Source: Casimicrobium huifangae | Lineage (GTDB): Bacteria > Pseudomonadota > Gammaproteobacteria > Burkholderiales > Casimicrobiaceae | Reading direction: 5' to 3' | DNA: 64,000 nt | Assembly (NCBI RefSeq): GCF_009746125.1 | Contig: NZ_CP041352.1 | Coordinates: 3,518,436 to 3,582,435 of the forward strand | Shown: in pieces, positions 30,170 to 39,366 of the stretch | Position numbering within the stretch: position 1 is the stretch's first letter | Layout: each line of letters begins with the position of its first letter | Translations under genes and position numbers: made by a program | The notes under the pieces: model-generated | Seen by the model: only the letters and a program-made list of their open reading frames with translations | Told to the model about the DNA's origin: nothing | Databases searched by the model: none

Positions 30170-32638
30170 TCAGGCTGCCACCGCGGCACCCGCTACGGGT
30201 TTGATCGGAATGAATTGCCGCGTGTCAACACGCGCCTTGTCGAACTCGAACCACGGATCGGGCTCCCCGTCGAGTGCAAACTGCAGCCGCTCCCACAGCG
30301 CCTTGCGATTGGCCGCGTCGTCGAGCACCTTTTTCTTCACGTAGTCGAGGCCGACGCGTGAAACGTAGTGAACCGTGCGCTCAAGGTACCAGCCCTCTTC
30401 ACGGTACAACTGCATGAAGGCACCGGTGTATTCGAGCACTTCCGCAGACGTTTTCACCTTGACGAAGAATTGCGCGACTTCGGTCTTGATGCCACCATTG
30501 CCGGCGACGTAAAGCTCCCAGCCGGAATCAACACCGATCACACCGACATCCTTGATGCCCGCCTCGGCGCAGTTGCGCGGGCAGCCACTCACCGCAAACT
30601 TGACCTTGTGCGGCGCATACATGCGCCACATTGCACGTTCGAGGTCCTTGCCCATCTGTGTGCTGTCCTGGGTGCCGAAGCGACACCACTCGGAGCCGAC
30701 GCAGGTTTTCACCGTGCGCAACGCCTTGGCATAGGCATGACCGGACGGCATGCCGATGTCCTTCCACACGGCGGGCAGATCTTCCTTCTTCACACCAAGC
30801 AAATCGATACGCTGGCCGCCGGTGACCTTTACAGTGGGAATCTTGTATTTGTCGACTGCGTTCGCGATGCGGCGCAGTTCGTCAGCAGTTGTCTCGCCGC
30901 CCCACATGCGCGGAATCACGCTGAAGGTGCCATCCTTCTGGATGTTGGCGTGCGCTCGCTCGTTGATGAAGCGCGACTGCGGATCGTCCAGCGCCTCCTT
31001 CGGCCACGTCGAAATCAGGTAATAGTTGAGCGCTGGGCGGCACGACGCGCAACCGTTTGGCGTGCGCCACTGCAACGCCTGCATCACGCCTTGCACCGAG
31101 AGCAGCCTGGCCTCGCGAATCGCGTCGCGCACGCCCTGATGCGTGTGATCGGTGCAGCCGCACATCGGCTTCATCTTCGGCGTCGCGCTGTAATCACCCC
31201 CTGCGGTGAACATCAGGATCTGTTCGACGAGCCCCGTGCACGATCCGCATGATGATGAGGCCTTGGTGTGCTTCCGCACTTCGTCCAGCGTGAACAAGCC
31301 CTTGTCCTTGATCGCCTTGACGATGACACCTTTGCAGACGCCGTTGCAGCCACAGACCTCATCGGTGTCCTTCATCTGGGCGGCTTTGCTGTGCCCTTCG
31401 TGGCCGACGTCACCGATGTTGGATTCACCAAACATCAAGTGATCGCGAATCTCGTTGATGGTCTTGCCTTCGCGCAATAGCTTGAAGTACCACGAACCAT
31501 CCACGGTGTCGCCATACAGGCAGGCGCCGACCAGCTTGTCGTCCTTGATCACCAGGCGTTTGTAGACACCACCCATCGGGTCGGACAGCACGATGTCCTC
31601 AGTGCCTTCACCGCCCTGGAAGTTACCGGCGCTGAACAGATCAATGCCGGTCACCTTGAGCTTGGTCGAGGTCACCGAACCCACGTAGCGGCCAATGCCG
31701 TACTCGGCCAGATGGTTGGCGCAGACCTTCGCCATCTCGAACAGTGGCGCCACCAGGCCATACGCCATGCCACGATGATTGACGCACTCACCCACCGAGT
31801 AAATGCGGGGATCAGTCAGCGTCTGCAGCGTATCCGTGACCAGAATGCCGCCGGGGCGCTGGCTCACGGCGAGGCCTGACTTCGCGGCAAGCTCAGTGTT
31901 GGGTCGGATGCCAACCGCCATCACCACGAGGTCAGCTGCAATCTGCTCGCCGCCTTTGAAGCGCAGCGCGGCGACGCGGCCAGACTCACCCGCGACCAGT
32001 GCTTCGGTCTGCGCCTGCATGCGGAACTCGATGCCTTTTGCCTCCAGCGATGCCTGCAGCAGCTTGCCGGCGCGCTCGTCAAGCTGGCGCTCCATGAGCC
32101 AGGGCATCACGTGCACCACGGTCACGTCCATGCCGCGCAGCTTGAGACCGTTCGCCGCTTCGAGGCCCAGCAGGCCACCACCGATGACCACGGCTTTCTT
32201 GTAGCGCTTCGCAGCGTCGATCATCGCTTCGGTATCAGCGATATCGCGATAGGAAATCACGCCGGGCAGCTTGTTGCCTTCGATCGGCAGGATAAAGGGA
32301 TTCGAGCCGGTGGCGATGAGCAGGCGGTCGTAGCTGTATTTTTCACCGTCGTCGGCCGTCAATTCCCGTCGTGTGCGGTGGATGTCGGTGATCTTCTTGC
32401 CGGTAACGAGATTGATGCAGTTGTCGCGGTACCAGTCCCAGTCGTTGAGCACGATGTCCTTGATCGTCTGCTCGCCTGCCAGCACCGGTGACAGCAGGAT
32501 GCGGTTGTAGTTTGGGTGTGGTTCCGCCCCGAACACGGTGATCTCGTATTTGTCCGGCGCGATCTTGAGCAACTCCTCGATCGTGCGGATGCCCGCCATG
32601 CCGTTGCCGATCACGGCCAGTTTCTGCTTTGCGCTCAT
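30170..32638 (-). CDS. nirB: Nitrite reductase large subunit NirB
   Basis: Reduces nitrite to ammonium with NAD(P)H. The protein has 822 residues from ATG at 32638. FAD/NAD domains lie at about 1-400 (VIGNGMAGIRT, AVVIGGGLLGLEAANGL). A BFD-like [2Fe-2S] domain follows (VCGCNGVCKGVI, SSCGSCTGLVEQ). The siroheme/[4Fe-4S] domain carries the Cys set CVGSEWC with SGCPRNCAEAG. The length and order match assimilatory NirB. It lies between the transporter ATPase gene and nirD. Confidence 0.97.
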   Translation of the reverse strand: MSAKQKLAVIGNGMAGIRTIEELLKIAPDKYEITVFGAEPHPNYNRILLSPVLAGEQTIKDIVLNDWDWYRDNCINLVTGKKITDIHRTRRELTADDGEKYSYDRLLIATGSNPFILPIEGNKLPGVISYRDIADTEAMIDAAKRYKKAVVIGGGLLGLEAANGLKLRGMDVTVVHVMPWLMERQLDERAGKLLQASLEAKGIEFRMQAQTEALVAGESGRVAALRFKGGEQIAADLVVMAVGIRPNTELAAKSGLAVSQRPGGILVTDTLQTLTDPRIYSVGECVNHRGMAYGLVAPLFEMAKVCANHLAEYGIGRYVGSVTSTKLKVTGIDLFSAGNFQGGEGTEDIVLSDPMGGVYKRLVIKDDKLVGACLYGDTVDGSWYFKLLREGKTINEIRDHLMFGESNIGDVGHEGHSKAAQMKDTDEVCGCNGVCKGVIVKAIKDKGLFTLDEVRKHTKASSSCGSCTGLVEQILMFTAGGDYSATPKMKPMCGCTDHTHQGVRDAIREARLLSVQGVMQALQWRTPNGCASCRPALNYYLISTWPKEALDDPQSRFINERAHANIQKDGTFSVIPRMWGGETTADELRRIANAVDKYKIPTVKVTGGQRIDLLGVKKEDLPAVWKDIGMPSGHAYAKALRTVKTCVGSEWCRFGTQDSTQMGKDLERAMWRMYAPHKVKFAVSGCPRNCAEAGIKDVGVIGVDSGWELYVAGNGGIKTEVAQFFVKVKTSAEVLEYTGAFMQLYREEGWYLERTVHYVSRVGLDYVKKKVLDDAANRKALWERLQFALDGEPDPWFEFDKARVDTRQFIPIKPVAGAAVAA

Positions 32639-32648
32639 GGCGGGGCTC

Positions 32649-33443
32649 CTACGCAGCCTTCTTCTGTTTGGCGTACAGAAACTCCACCACTGCCTTGCGA
32701 TAGTGGTGATAGTCGGTGTCCTCGGCCAGCGCGAGCCGGTCACGCGGACGTGGCAGGTTCACCTCGAGAATTTCACCAATCGTCGCCGACGGGCCATTGG
32801 TCATCATCACGATCTTGTCGGAGAGCAGCACGGCTTCGTCCACATCGTGAGTGACCATCACCACCGTCGATTTCGTCTCGGCGACGATGCGCATCAGCTC
32901 GTCCTGCAGGTGCGCGCGAGTGAGTGCATCGAGCGCGCCGAACGGCTCGTCGAGCAGCAGCACGGCAGGTTCAATGGCAAGCGCCCGGGCAATGCCCACA
33001 CGCTGCTTCATGCCACCGGAGATTTCGTTCGGATGCTTGTGCATCGCATGCGCAAGGCCAACCATCTTGAGCGCGGCTTCGGTACGCGCCCTGAGTTGGG
33101 CTTTCGACTCCGACGCAGCAAACACACGCTCGACGGCGAGATACACATTGTCAAAGCAGGTCAGCCACGGCAGCAGCGAGTGGTTCTGGAACACCACACC
33201 CCGATCCGGCCCTGGCCCGGCGATCTCGCGGCCCGCGCAGACGAGCACGCCATTGCTCGCTGTGCTGAGGCCCGCGATCAGGTTCAGCAGCGTTGATTTG
33301 CCGCAGCCGGAGTGCCCGATGAGTGCAACAAATTCGCCGCGCTGCACGCGCAGATTGATGTCGCGGATGGCGATGAATTCACCCTGTTTGGTGTTGAAAC
33401 GCTTGTCGACGTTGTCGACGACGAGATGGAAGCCTTGCGTCAT
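32649..33443 (-). CDS. Nitrate ABC transporter ATPase (NrtC/NrtD-like)
   Basis: An ATPase of 264 residues for nitrate/nitrite uptake. Walker A GHSGCGKST, signature EISGGMKQRVGIARAL, Walker B VLLLDEPFGALD and switch His VTHDVDEAVLLSDKI. It lacks the C-terminal NrtA-like domain of cyanobacterial NrtC. It sits between the permease and nirB, so uptake and reduction are in one operon. Confidence 0.93.
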   Translation of the reverse strand: MTQGFHLVVDNVDKRFNTKQGEFIAIRDINLRVQRGEFVALIGHSGCGKSTLLNLIAGLSTASNGVLVCAGREIAGPGPDRGVVFQNHSLLPWLTCFDNVYLAVERVFAASESKAQLRARTEAALKMVGLAHAMHKHPNEISGGMKQRVGIARALAIEPAVLLLDEPFGALDALTRAHLQDELMRIVAETKSTVVMVTHDVDEAVLLSDKIVMMTNGPSATIGEILEVNLPRPRDRLALAEDTDYHHYRKAVVEFLYAKQKKAA

Positions 33444-33460
33444 GGTTTGTCTCCAAACAT

Positions 33461-34420
33461 CTATTCAAACTGGAAGCGCCTGGCGATCCAGATCAGCGCC
33501 TGCTCGAGGATCAGGCCGACAATGCCAATGGTGAAGATGGCGATGATGATGTGCTCCATCACCAGGTTGTTCCATTCGTCCCACAGCCAGAAACCAATGC
33601 CAACGCCACCCGTGAGCATTTCTGCCGCAACGATCACCAGCCACGCCACACCGATGGAGAGCTTCACGCCGGTGAGCATGTAGGGCAGCACGGCGGGAAA
33701 CAGAATCTTCGTGAACACCTTCCATTCGGAAAGGTTCAGCACGCGCGCAACGTTGAGGTAATCCTGTGGAATTCGCTGCACGCCGACGGCCGTATTGATG
33801 ATCATCGGCCAGATCGAGCAGATAAAGATCACCCAGATCGCAGCGGGATTGGCCGCCTTGAACACCATCAGCCCAATCGGTAGCCAGGCCAGCGGAGAGA
33901 CCGGACGCAGGATCGAGATGATCGGTGCAGTCATGCGGTCCATCGTGGCGAAGCGGCCGATCACGAAGCCGAGCGGAATGCCCACCAGCGCGGCGAGCCC
34001 GAAGCCAATGCCGACGCGCTTGAGCGACGAGAGGATGTTCCAGCCAATGCCCTGCTCATTCGGTCCCTTCTGGTAGAACGGATCGCTGAACAGCTTCACC
34101 GCGCTGTCCCACACCTTGGCCGGGCCGGGGAAGTTGCCCACGAGTTGCGCCACGCCCTGCCAGAGCAACAGGAACAACAGGATGCCGACGATGCCGGGCA
34201 CCACTTGCTGCACGAACGCAGCCAGCCGCTCGCGGCGGCGGCGCGCCGCCGCCTGGGTCAGTGCATCGCGCTCAGCCGCCGCCTTGAGCTGGGCTTCGGT
34301 GGGTGCGGCAACTTCCGTCGCCGCCTCCGGGGCCGGGGTTGCGTGCATAAGTGGTGCGGGCGTCATGGTGCTCGCGGTGGTCGTGGTCATCATGCTGTCT
34401 GCGGTGAGAGTGGCGCTCAT
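33461..34420 (-). CDS. Nitrate ABC transporter permease (NrtB-like)
   Basis: An inner-membrane permease of 319 residues. ATG at 34420 has GGAG six bases upstream. The first 80 residues form a Thr/Ala/Pro-rich cytosolic tail. The helices and the EAA loop follow: RVLNLSEWKVFTKILFPAVLPYMLTGVKLSIGVAWLVIVAAEML. It belongs to the NrtB/SsuC family; the neighbours point to nitrate rather than sulfonates or taurine. Confidence 0.92.
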   Translation of the reverse strand: MSATLTADSMMTTTTASTMTPAPLMHATPAPEAATEVAAPTEAQLKAAAERDALTQAAARRRRERLAAFVQQVVPGIVGILLFLLLWQGVAQLVGNFPGPAKVWDSAVKLFSDPFYQKGPNEQGIGWNILSSLKRVGIGFGLAALVGIPLGFVIGRFATMDRMTAPIISILRPVSPLAWLPIGLMVFKAANPAAIWVIFICSIWPMIINTAVGVQRIPQDYLNVARVLNLSEWKVFTKILFPAVLPYMLTGVKLSIGVAWLVIVAAEMLTGGVGIGFWLWDEWNNLVMEHIIIAIFTIGIVGLILEQALIWIARRFQFE

Positions 34421-34467
34421 GCGTTGCTCCGTCATTCGAAATGGGGCGCTAAGGCCTTGGGGGGCAC

Positions 34468-35781
34468 TCAGGCCTTGATCTTGAAACCTTCGGCGTAGGC
34501 CTTCGGGTTGCTGCCGTCCCACACCACGCCATCGATGAACTTCGACGAGCGCAGATCGCTCTTCGGCACATTCACCTTGGCAGCGGCGGCCGCCTTTTTG
34601 TAGATGTCGATCTTGTTGACTGCCTTCGCGACAGCGAGATAGTCCGGGTGCTCTTTCAGCAGGCCCCAGCGCTTGTGCTGGGTGAGGAACCACATGCCGT
34701 CTGAAAGATAGGGATAGTTGGTGGCACCGTCCTTGTGAAACTTCATCGCGTTCGGATCGGTCCACTTCTTGCCAATCCCGTTGTCGTACTTGCCCTCCCA
34801 GCGATCCTCAATCACTTCCATGGTGGTGTTCACATAGGCCTTGTCAGCGAGGATGGTGGCGGTCTTCTTCTTGTCGACTTCCTGATCGATGAAGCGCGAC
34901 GCTTCAAGGATCGCGGCGGTCATCGCACGCGCCGTGTTCGGATACTTTTTGGTGAACTCGTCGGTGGTGCCAAGCACCTTTTCGGGGTGATCCGTCCAGA
35001 TATCCTGTGTGGTGACCGCCGTGAAGCCGATCTTGTCGAAGATCGCGCGTGCGTTCCACGGCTCACCAACGCAGTAGCCGTCCATATTGCCCACGCGCAT
35101 GTTGGCCACCATTTGGGGCGGCGGCACGGTAATTACCTTCGCATCGCTCATCGGATTGATGCCGTTGGCGGCAAGCCAGTAATAGAGCCACATCGCGTGC
35201 GTTCCTGTCGGGAAGGTCTGCGCGAAGGTGTATTCGCGCTTCTCTTTCTTCATCAGCGCCGCGAGCGAAGGGCCGTCGGTCACGCCCTTGTCTTTCAACA
35301 GATTACTCAGCGTGATCGCCTGCCCGTTGTTGTTGAGCGTCATGAGCACTGCCATGTCCTTTTTCGGCCCGCCGATGCCCATGTGCACGCCGTAGACCAA
35401 GCCGTACAGCACATGCGCCGCGTCGAGCTCGCCATTCACCAGCTTGTCGCGCACGGCAGCCCAGCTGGCTTCTTTGGATGCGATGATCTTGATGCCGTAT
35501 TTCTCGTCGAGCTTCAGCACCGACGCCATCACCACGCTGGCGCAGTCGGTCAGCGGGATGAAGCCAATCCTCACCTCCTTCTTTTCCGGTGCGTCGGAAC
35601 CCTGCGCCCACGCGCCCTGGCGGACGGCGGCGGGCACCAGCGACATCAGGCTCGCAGCGCCGGCGCTTTTCACAATCTTGCGGCGCACAGCAGACTGCGG
35701 CGCCAACGCGGTCGATACCGAATCCTGATCGGCTGCGCTTTCACCATTCAATTCAGAAACCGGGTTGCGCATAGCGCTCAT
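34468..35781 (-). CDS. Nitrate-binding protein of ABC transporter (NrtA/NasF-like)
   Basis: A periplasmic binding protein of 437 residues. ATG at 35781 has GGAG six bases upstream. A Tat-like signal (AVRRKIVKSAGAASLMSLVPAA) precedes the mature domain, which has the NrtA-family motifs RIGFIPLTDCASVVMA, VYGVHMGIGGPKKDMAVLMTLNNNGQAI and VGEPWNARAIFDKIGFT. It is the first structural gene of the nitrate operon. A leader with a terminator and an ANTAR-type hairpin lies upstream. Confidence 0.94.
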   Translation of the reverse strand: MSAMRNPVSELNGESAADQDSVSTALAPQSAVRRKIVKSAGAASLMSLVPAAVRQGAWAQGSDAPEKKEVRIGFIPLTDCASVVMASVLKLDEKYGIKIIASKEASWAAVRDKLVNGELDAAHVLYGLVYGVHMGIGGPKKDMAVLMTLNNNGQAITLSNLLKDKGVTDGPSLAALMKKEKREYTFAQTFPTGTHAMWLYYWLAANGINPMSDAKVITVPPPQMVANMRVGNMDGYCVGEPWNARAIFDKIGFTAVTTQDIWTDHPEKVLGTTDEFTKKYPNTARAMTAAILEASRFIDQEVDKKKTATILADKAYVNTTMEVIEDRWEGKYDNGIGKKWTDPNAMKFHKDGATNYPYLSDGMWFLTQHKRWGLLKEHPDYLAVAKAVNKIDIYKKAAAAAKVNVPKSDLRSSKFIDGVVWDGSNPKAYAEGFKIKA

Positions 35782-35795
35782 GACGTACTCCGCAA

Positions 35796-35834
35796 AAGAA
35801 AAAGGGGCGCGCGACCGGTTGGTCACGAGCCCCT
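35796..35834 (-). terminator. Leader terminator just upstream of the nitrate-binding protein gene
   Basis: On the minus strand GGGGCTCGTGACC-AACC-GGTCGCGCGCCCC forms a near-perfect stem followed by TTTTTCTTTT. It ends about 15 bases before the start codon, so transcription must read through it for the operon to be expressed. This fits NasT/NasR-type antitermination. Confidence 0.85.
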
Positions 35835-35873
35835 GTGCTCAAGGAAAAGCGAATTGTTCGGACTGGAGAGACT

Positions 35874-35897
35874 GTTGCGATCGCCTTTGATCGCTAC
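35874..35897 (-). promoter_or_regulatory. ANTAR-type hexaloop hairpin in the nitrate operon leader
   Basis: On the minus strand GCGATC-AAAGGC-GATCGC gives a six-pair stem with a six-base loop. Loop positions 1 and 4 are A and G, as in known ANTAR RNA targets. Flanking TGT/ACA pairs extend the stem. It lies about 40 bases before the leader terminator. A second hexaloop hairpin, usual in such leaders, was not clear to me. Confidence 0.7.
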
Positions 35898-35990
35898 AGG
35901 CCCGTTAAGCGAGAGTCGTGCCAGCGTCGCAACTGACCCGTATTACCGCCTGCGTGTGTGCATGCACCAATTTTGCGCCGCAACATTCGC

Positions 35991-36548
35991 TCATGCACCA
36001 GCAAGCAGGCGCTCGGCAATTTCGGAAATGGTGCAGCGATCACGCATTGCCTGACTGCGCAGTTGTGCATAGGCGTCGGATTCACTGAGCCCTTGTCGAC
36101 GCAGCAGCGCCTTGGCTTGGGCAATCACCCGCTCGCGGTTGGCCTGACGTCTGGCATCAAGCAACTGCGCATATTGGTCCTGATCGTGCCTGAAGCGCTC
36201 CAGCGCGACGTCAATCACCGTGCGCAGACGCTTCGGGCTGAGCCCGGCGACCACATAGGCCGACACCCGCGCCTGCATCGCCGAGCGCATGGCAACGGGA
36301 TCGTCATCCTCGGTAAATACGACGATTGGGCGTTCGCGAAACTGCGACACCACGCAGACCTGCTCCATGACATCGCGCGCCGCATCGTCCGACGCAATCA
36401 GGATAAGGTCCGGGTTCCAGTGGTCCACCTCGGCCTGCAGCGTCAGCGCATTCACCGGCACGCTGCGCACCGTGTAGCCGCTCGATGCGAGCATCGACTC
36501 GACCGCTGGCAGGTCATGCTGGGTGTTATGAAGCAACAGAACGCGCAA
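35991..36548 (-). CDS. nasT: ANTAR-domain antiterminator (NasT-like)
   Basis: A receiver-like domain (about residues 1-120) fused to a C-terminal ANTAR RNA-binding domain (AQLLDARRQANRERVIAQAKALLRRQGLSESDAYAQLRSQAMRDRCTISEIAERLL). About 185 residues if started at TTG 36548, which has GGAG eight bases upstream; a GTG at 36617 would add 23 residues. The receiver reads VLLLHNTQHDLPAVESML and lacks some phosphorylation residues. Proteins of this type bind leader hairpins and prevent termination in response to nitrate; its target here is probably the leader at 35782-35990. Confidence 0.85.
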   Translation of the reverse strand: MRVLLLHNTQHDLPAVESMLASSGYTVRSVPVNALTLQAEVDHWNPDLILIASDDAARDVMEQVCVVSQFRERPIVVFTEDDDPVAMRSAMQARVSAYVVAGLSPKRLRTVIDVALERFRHDQDQYAQLLDARRQANRERVIAQAKALLRRQGLSESDAYAQLRSQAMRDRCTISEIAERLLAGA

Positions 36549-36672
36549 CTGGTGTGCTCCGGGAGAGCGAGCGCTTACGATGTTCAGCAACGGTGCACTG
36601 AACCACGTGATGCGCACTTATGCTGCAGTACAGCAATTTTTGTGCAACGTGTGGACCAGCAAGATTTTTGGC

Positions 36673-36793
36673 AACGCCTTTTGCGTGAAATTACGTCCCG
36701 GTGAGGGCAATAGACAGAAAATTTCTCAAGTCGACTTTGGTAAAAATACTGCGCTAAGCCCTTTACAAATAACGATAAGTCGATGAAGCTGTT
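36673..36793. repeat. GTCGAC-centred 121-bp near-palindrome, copy 4
   Basis: GGGC at 36705-36708, GTCGAC at 36730-36735 and AGCCC at 36757-36761 keep the family spacing. The left arm is AACGCCTTTTGCG; the right arm on the other strand starts AACAGCTTCATC. It lies upstream of nasT. Confidence 0.7.
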
Positions 36794-36893
36794 GCCCACA
36801 GATGCCCGGTGTCGCAATTCAGCGACGCAGTTGTGACGCTGCTACAACAGACCCGGAGCAGTGCCGTTTTGGCTTTCAGCGGGCTTTTTTTGC

Positions 36894-36914
36894 AGAAAAT
36901 CCTGTGGCTATAAT
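36894..36914 (+). promoter_or_regulatory. Promoter of the small-RNA candidate
   Basis: A perfect -10 box TATAAT at 36909-36914 is preceded by a T-rich -35 zone (CTTTTTTTGCAG, ending about 36891). A start site near 36921 is expected. Confidence 0.6.
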
Positions 36915-36920
36915 CGTCTG

Positions 36921-37032
36921 GTCAAATCAGGGGTTATGTCGTGCGAGAGACCCTCGCTCGGTATAGTTTCTGGGGTGACTTAGTTAGAATCAACAGCAAT
37001 TTGAGGCCGGGGCAAAACCCCGGCTTTTTTTT
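36921..37032 (+). ncRNA. Small-RNA candidate (about 110 nt) with its own promoter and terminator
   Basis: The transcript would run from just after TATAAT to the terminator GCCGGGG-CAAAA-CCCCGGC followed by eight T (37004-37030). It contains a GCGAG-AGACC-CTCGC hairpin. It also holds a 15-codon open frame, ATG 36936 to TAG 36983 (MSCERPSLGIVSGVT), preceded by AGGGG, so it could be a dual-function RNA or leader peptide. No plus-strand gene follows for 1.5 kb. I do not recognise a known RNA family. The rest of the stretch 36794-36893 shows nothing clear. Confidence 0.6.
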
Positions 37033-37214
37033 GCCTGAAATAGTAAAAACCTTATAAATCAATAGGTTGCGCAAAGTCTTGCGGCTGAGAACGAACCCGC
37101 AAACCGACGCGAAATGACAATCGAATAACGTCTGCAAGCCACCAGAAATGGCGGCCAAAATCGCCTGATTCAGGGCTACTGCCGGCGCCTGCAAGCGCCT
37201 CGGCAAGCAGGGCT

Positions 37215-38519
37215 TCAGGGCACAAAAAGCGCGATGGATTCGACGTGCGCCGTGTGCGGGAACATGTTGGCCACGCCCGCGCCCGCCAGCCGATAGCCTT
37301 TTTCATGAATCAAAATTGCAGCATCGCGCGCCAGCGTGGATGGGCTGCAACTCACGTACACCAGTCGCTCAAGACGCCCGCTGGCGGCCGGCGGCAACGC
37401 CTTCACCACCGCCAACGCGCCGTCGCGCGGCGGATCGATCAGCAGTTTGTTGAGCTGCGGCAGCGTGTCGAACCAGTCTTCCGCAATTTCAAAGAGGTTG
37501 GCCACGGCAAAGTCCACGCGATCGGCCAGCCCGTTTCCAGCAGCGTTCTCGCGCGCCCGGGCAATCAGCGGCGCCGAGCCCTCAATGCCGTAGGTAAACG
37601 CCGCCCGCTGGGCAATCGGCAGGGTGAAATTGCCGAGGCCGCAGAACAGATCGCCGACGCGGTCATCCGGTCGCAACTCCAGCAGCCGCATCGCCCGGCG
37701 CACCAGCATCGCATTGATGTGCGGGTTGACCTGGGTGAATTCGGTCGGCTGGAAACGGTAGCGCAGGCCAAACTCGGTGAGCACGTAGCCGAGCGTATGC
37801 GCCTCGCCCGGCAGCGGGTGCGCAGTCTCCGGGCCTTTAGGTTGCAGATACCACTGCACCTGGTGTTCGGCAGCGAAAGCGCGCAACAGGGCGAGGTCAG
37901 CATCGCCGACCGGCTCCAGATGGCGGAGCACCAGCATTGGCAGACCATCGCCCTGGGCGTACTCGATCTGCGGTGCGCGATCCCGGATCGCGAGGCTCGC
38001 TATCAGCGCCCGCAACGGCACCAGCAGATCCGAAACGGCTGGCGGCAACACGCGGCACTCGCGCATGTCGGCGACATAGCTTGACCGCTTTTCGTGAAAG
38101 CCAACCAGCACGCCGCCCTTCTTCACGACATGGCGCACCGACAGTCGCGCACGATGGCGATACCCCCAGTGTGGCCCTTCGATGGGCGGCAGCATCTGCT
38201 CGGCCTGCACGTTGCCGATGTGTTTGAAGTTGTCTTCCAGCACGCGCTGCTTGGCGGCGACCTGCGCGCGGGCATCCAGGTGCTGCATGCTGCAGCCGCC
38301 GCAGACACCGAAGTGCGGGCAATCCGGCGCTACGCGAAACGGACTCGGCCGCAGCACCTGCTCCACCGTTGCCTTGTCATAGTTCGGCTTCGACCGCATG
38401 ATGCGCGCCACCACCGTTTCGCCGGTCAACCCTCCCTCGACGAATACGGTCTTGCCGTCATTGCGGGCGATGCCCTGGCCTTCGTGATCGGTGGATTCAA
38501 TGTGGAGCGTGACAGACAT
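37215..38519 (-). CDS. rlmD: 23S rRNA (uracil1939-C5)-methyltransferase RlmD
   Basis: An SAM-dependent RNA methyltransferase of 434 residues. The N-terminal TRAM domain is followed by the [4Fe-4S] cysteines in PDCPHFGVCGGCSMQHL. The C-terminal methyltransferase core has QVNPHINAMLVRRAMRL, DRVGDLFCGLGNFTLPIA and the catalytic Cys region VYVSCSPSTLARDAAIL. It stands alone on the minus strand, divergent from tsaB. Confidence 0.95.
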   Translation of the reverse strand: MSVTLHIESTDHEGQGIARNDGKTVFVEGGLTGETVVARIMRSKPNYDKATVEQVLRPSPFRVAPDCPHFGVCGGCSMQHLDARAQVAAKQRVLEDNFKHIGNVQAEQMLPPIEGPHWGYRHRARLSVRHVVKKGGVLVGFHEKRSSYVADMRECRVLPPAVSDLLVPLRALIASLAIRDRAPQIEYAQGDGLPMLVLRHLEPVGDADLALLRAFAAEHQVQWYLQPKGPETAHPLPGEAHTLGYVLTEFGLRYRFQPTEFTQVNPHINAMLVRRAMRLLELRPDDRVGDLFCGLGNFTLPIAQRAAFTYGIEGSAPLIARARENAAGNGLADRVDFAVANLFEIAEDWFDTLPQLNKLLIDPPRDGALAVVKALPPAASGRLERLVYVSCSPSTLARDAAILIHEKGYRLAGAGVANMFPHTAHVESIALFVP

Positions 38520-38625
38520 GGCAGAGGGCCAAACGGCAAAGTGGCCACGATTTTAGGGATCCGACGGGCCAGCAGCCCGCGCGCCGACTCCGGTGGCGCT
38601 GCCGCCGGCACCTAAAATCCCTGCC

Positions 38626-39366
38626 ATGCCCGTGATTCTCGCCATCGAAACCTCTGCCCATGTGGGCGCCGTCGCGCTGCTGCCGGACGCGCCGCAATCG
38701 GACAGTGCCATCGTGGAGATCGTTCGGGATGACGCCAAACTGTCCGCGTGGGTGCTGCCCGCCGTCGAACGCGTACTCGCCCGCTGGGGCGGCCACGTGG
38801 GCCAGATTGCAGCCATCGCTTTTGGTGCCGGCCCCGGTTCGTTCACCGGGGTGCGCACCGCCTGTAGCACCGCGCAGTCGCTGGCTTATGCCTGGCAGAA
38901 GCCGCTGCTGGCGGTCGACTCGCTCGATGCCCTCGCGCAACAGGCGGTGGACGACTGCGCGCAGGTCACGGTCGCCCTGGACGCTCGTATGGGCGAGGTC
39001 TATGTCGCCAGTTTCGTGCGTCAGCTCAAAGCGAGCGGCGCCCCCATGCAACGTATGGCAGCGACCACGGTACAACACCCGTCTTCCGTCACACTCGCCA
39101 GCAACGCGTTGTTGCTGGGCTCCGGTGCGCCGCTGGTGGCGGCGGCGCAACCAGATGCGCTTGCCAGTGTCATTGACCGCGAGCGCAATCGCACCATCGA
39201 GAACCAATGGGCGGTTGGCGTGGCGCGCGTGGCCACCGTGATGCTGGCGCAGGGCGCCAACGTTGACCCACTCGCAGCAGAACCCATTTATGTGCGCAAT
39301 AACGTAGCGCAAACCGAAGTGGAACGCCTCGCCCACCGCCGGGCAACACAAGCTGTCGCCGCCTGA
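38626..39366 (+). CDS. tsaB: tRNA t6A modification factor TsaB
   Basis: A partner of TsaD in making N6-threonylcarbamoyladenosine at A37 of tRNA. The protein has 246 residues from ATG at 38626. Motifs: ILAIETSAHVGAVAL, IAFGAGPGSFTGVRTACSTAQSLAYA and VALDARMGEVYVASF. The stop overlaps the rimI start (TGATG), which implies coupled translation. Confidence 0.95.
   Translation: MPVILAIETSAHVGAVALLPDAPQSDSAIVEIVRDDAKLSAWVLPAVERVLARWGGHVGQIAAIAFGAGPGSFTGVRTACSTAQSLAYAWQKPLLAVDSLDALAQQAVDDCAQVTVALDARMGEVYVASFVRQLKASGAPMQRMAATTVQHPSSVTLASNALLLGSGAPLVAAAQPDALASVIDRERNRTIENQWAVGVARVATVMLAQGANVDPLAAEPIYVRNNVAQTEVERLAHRRATQAVAA

Noticed and set aside
35935-36000. Possible sigma-54 promoter for the nitrate operon
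   Set aside because: TTGGTGCATGCAC lacks the GG-N10-GC spacing, so it was not called.
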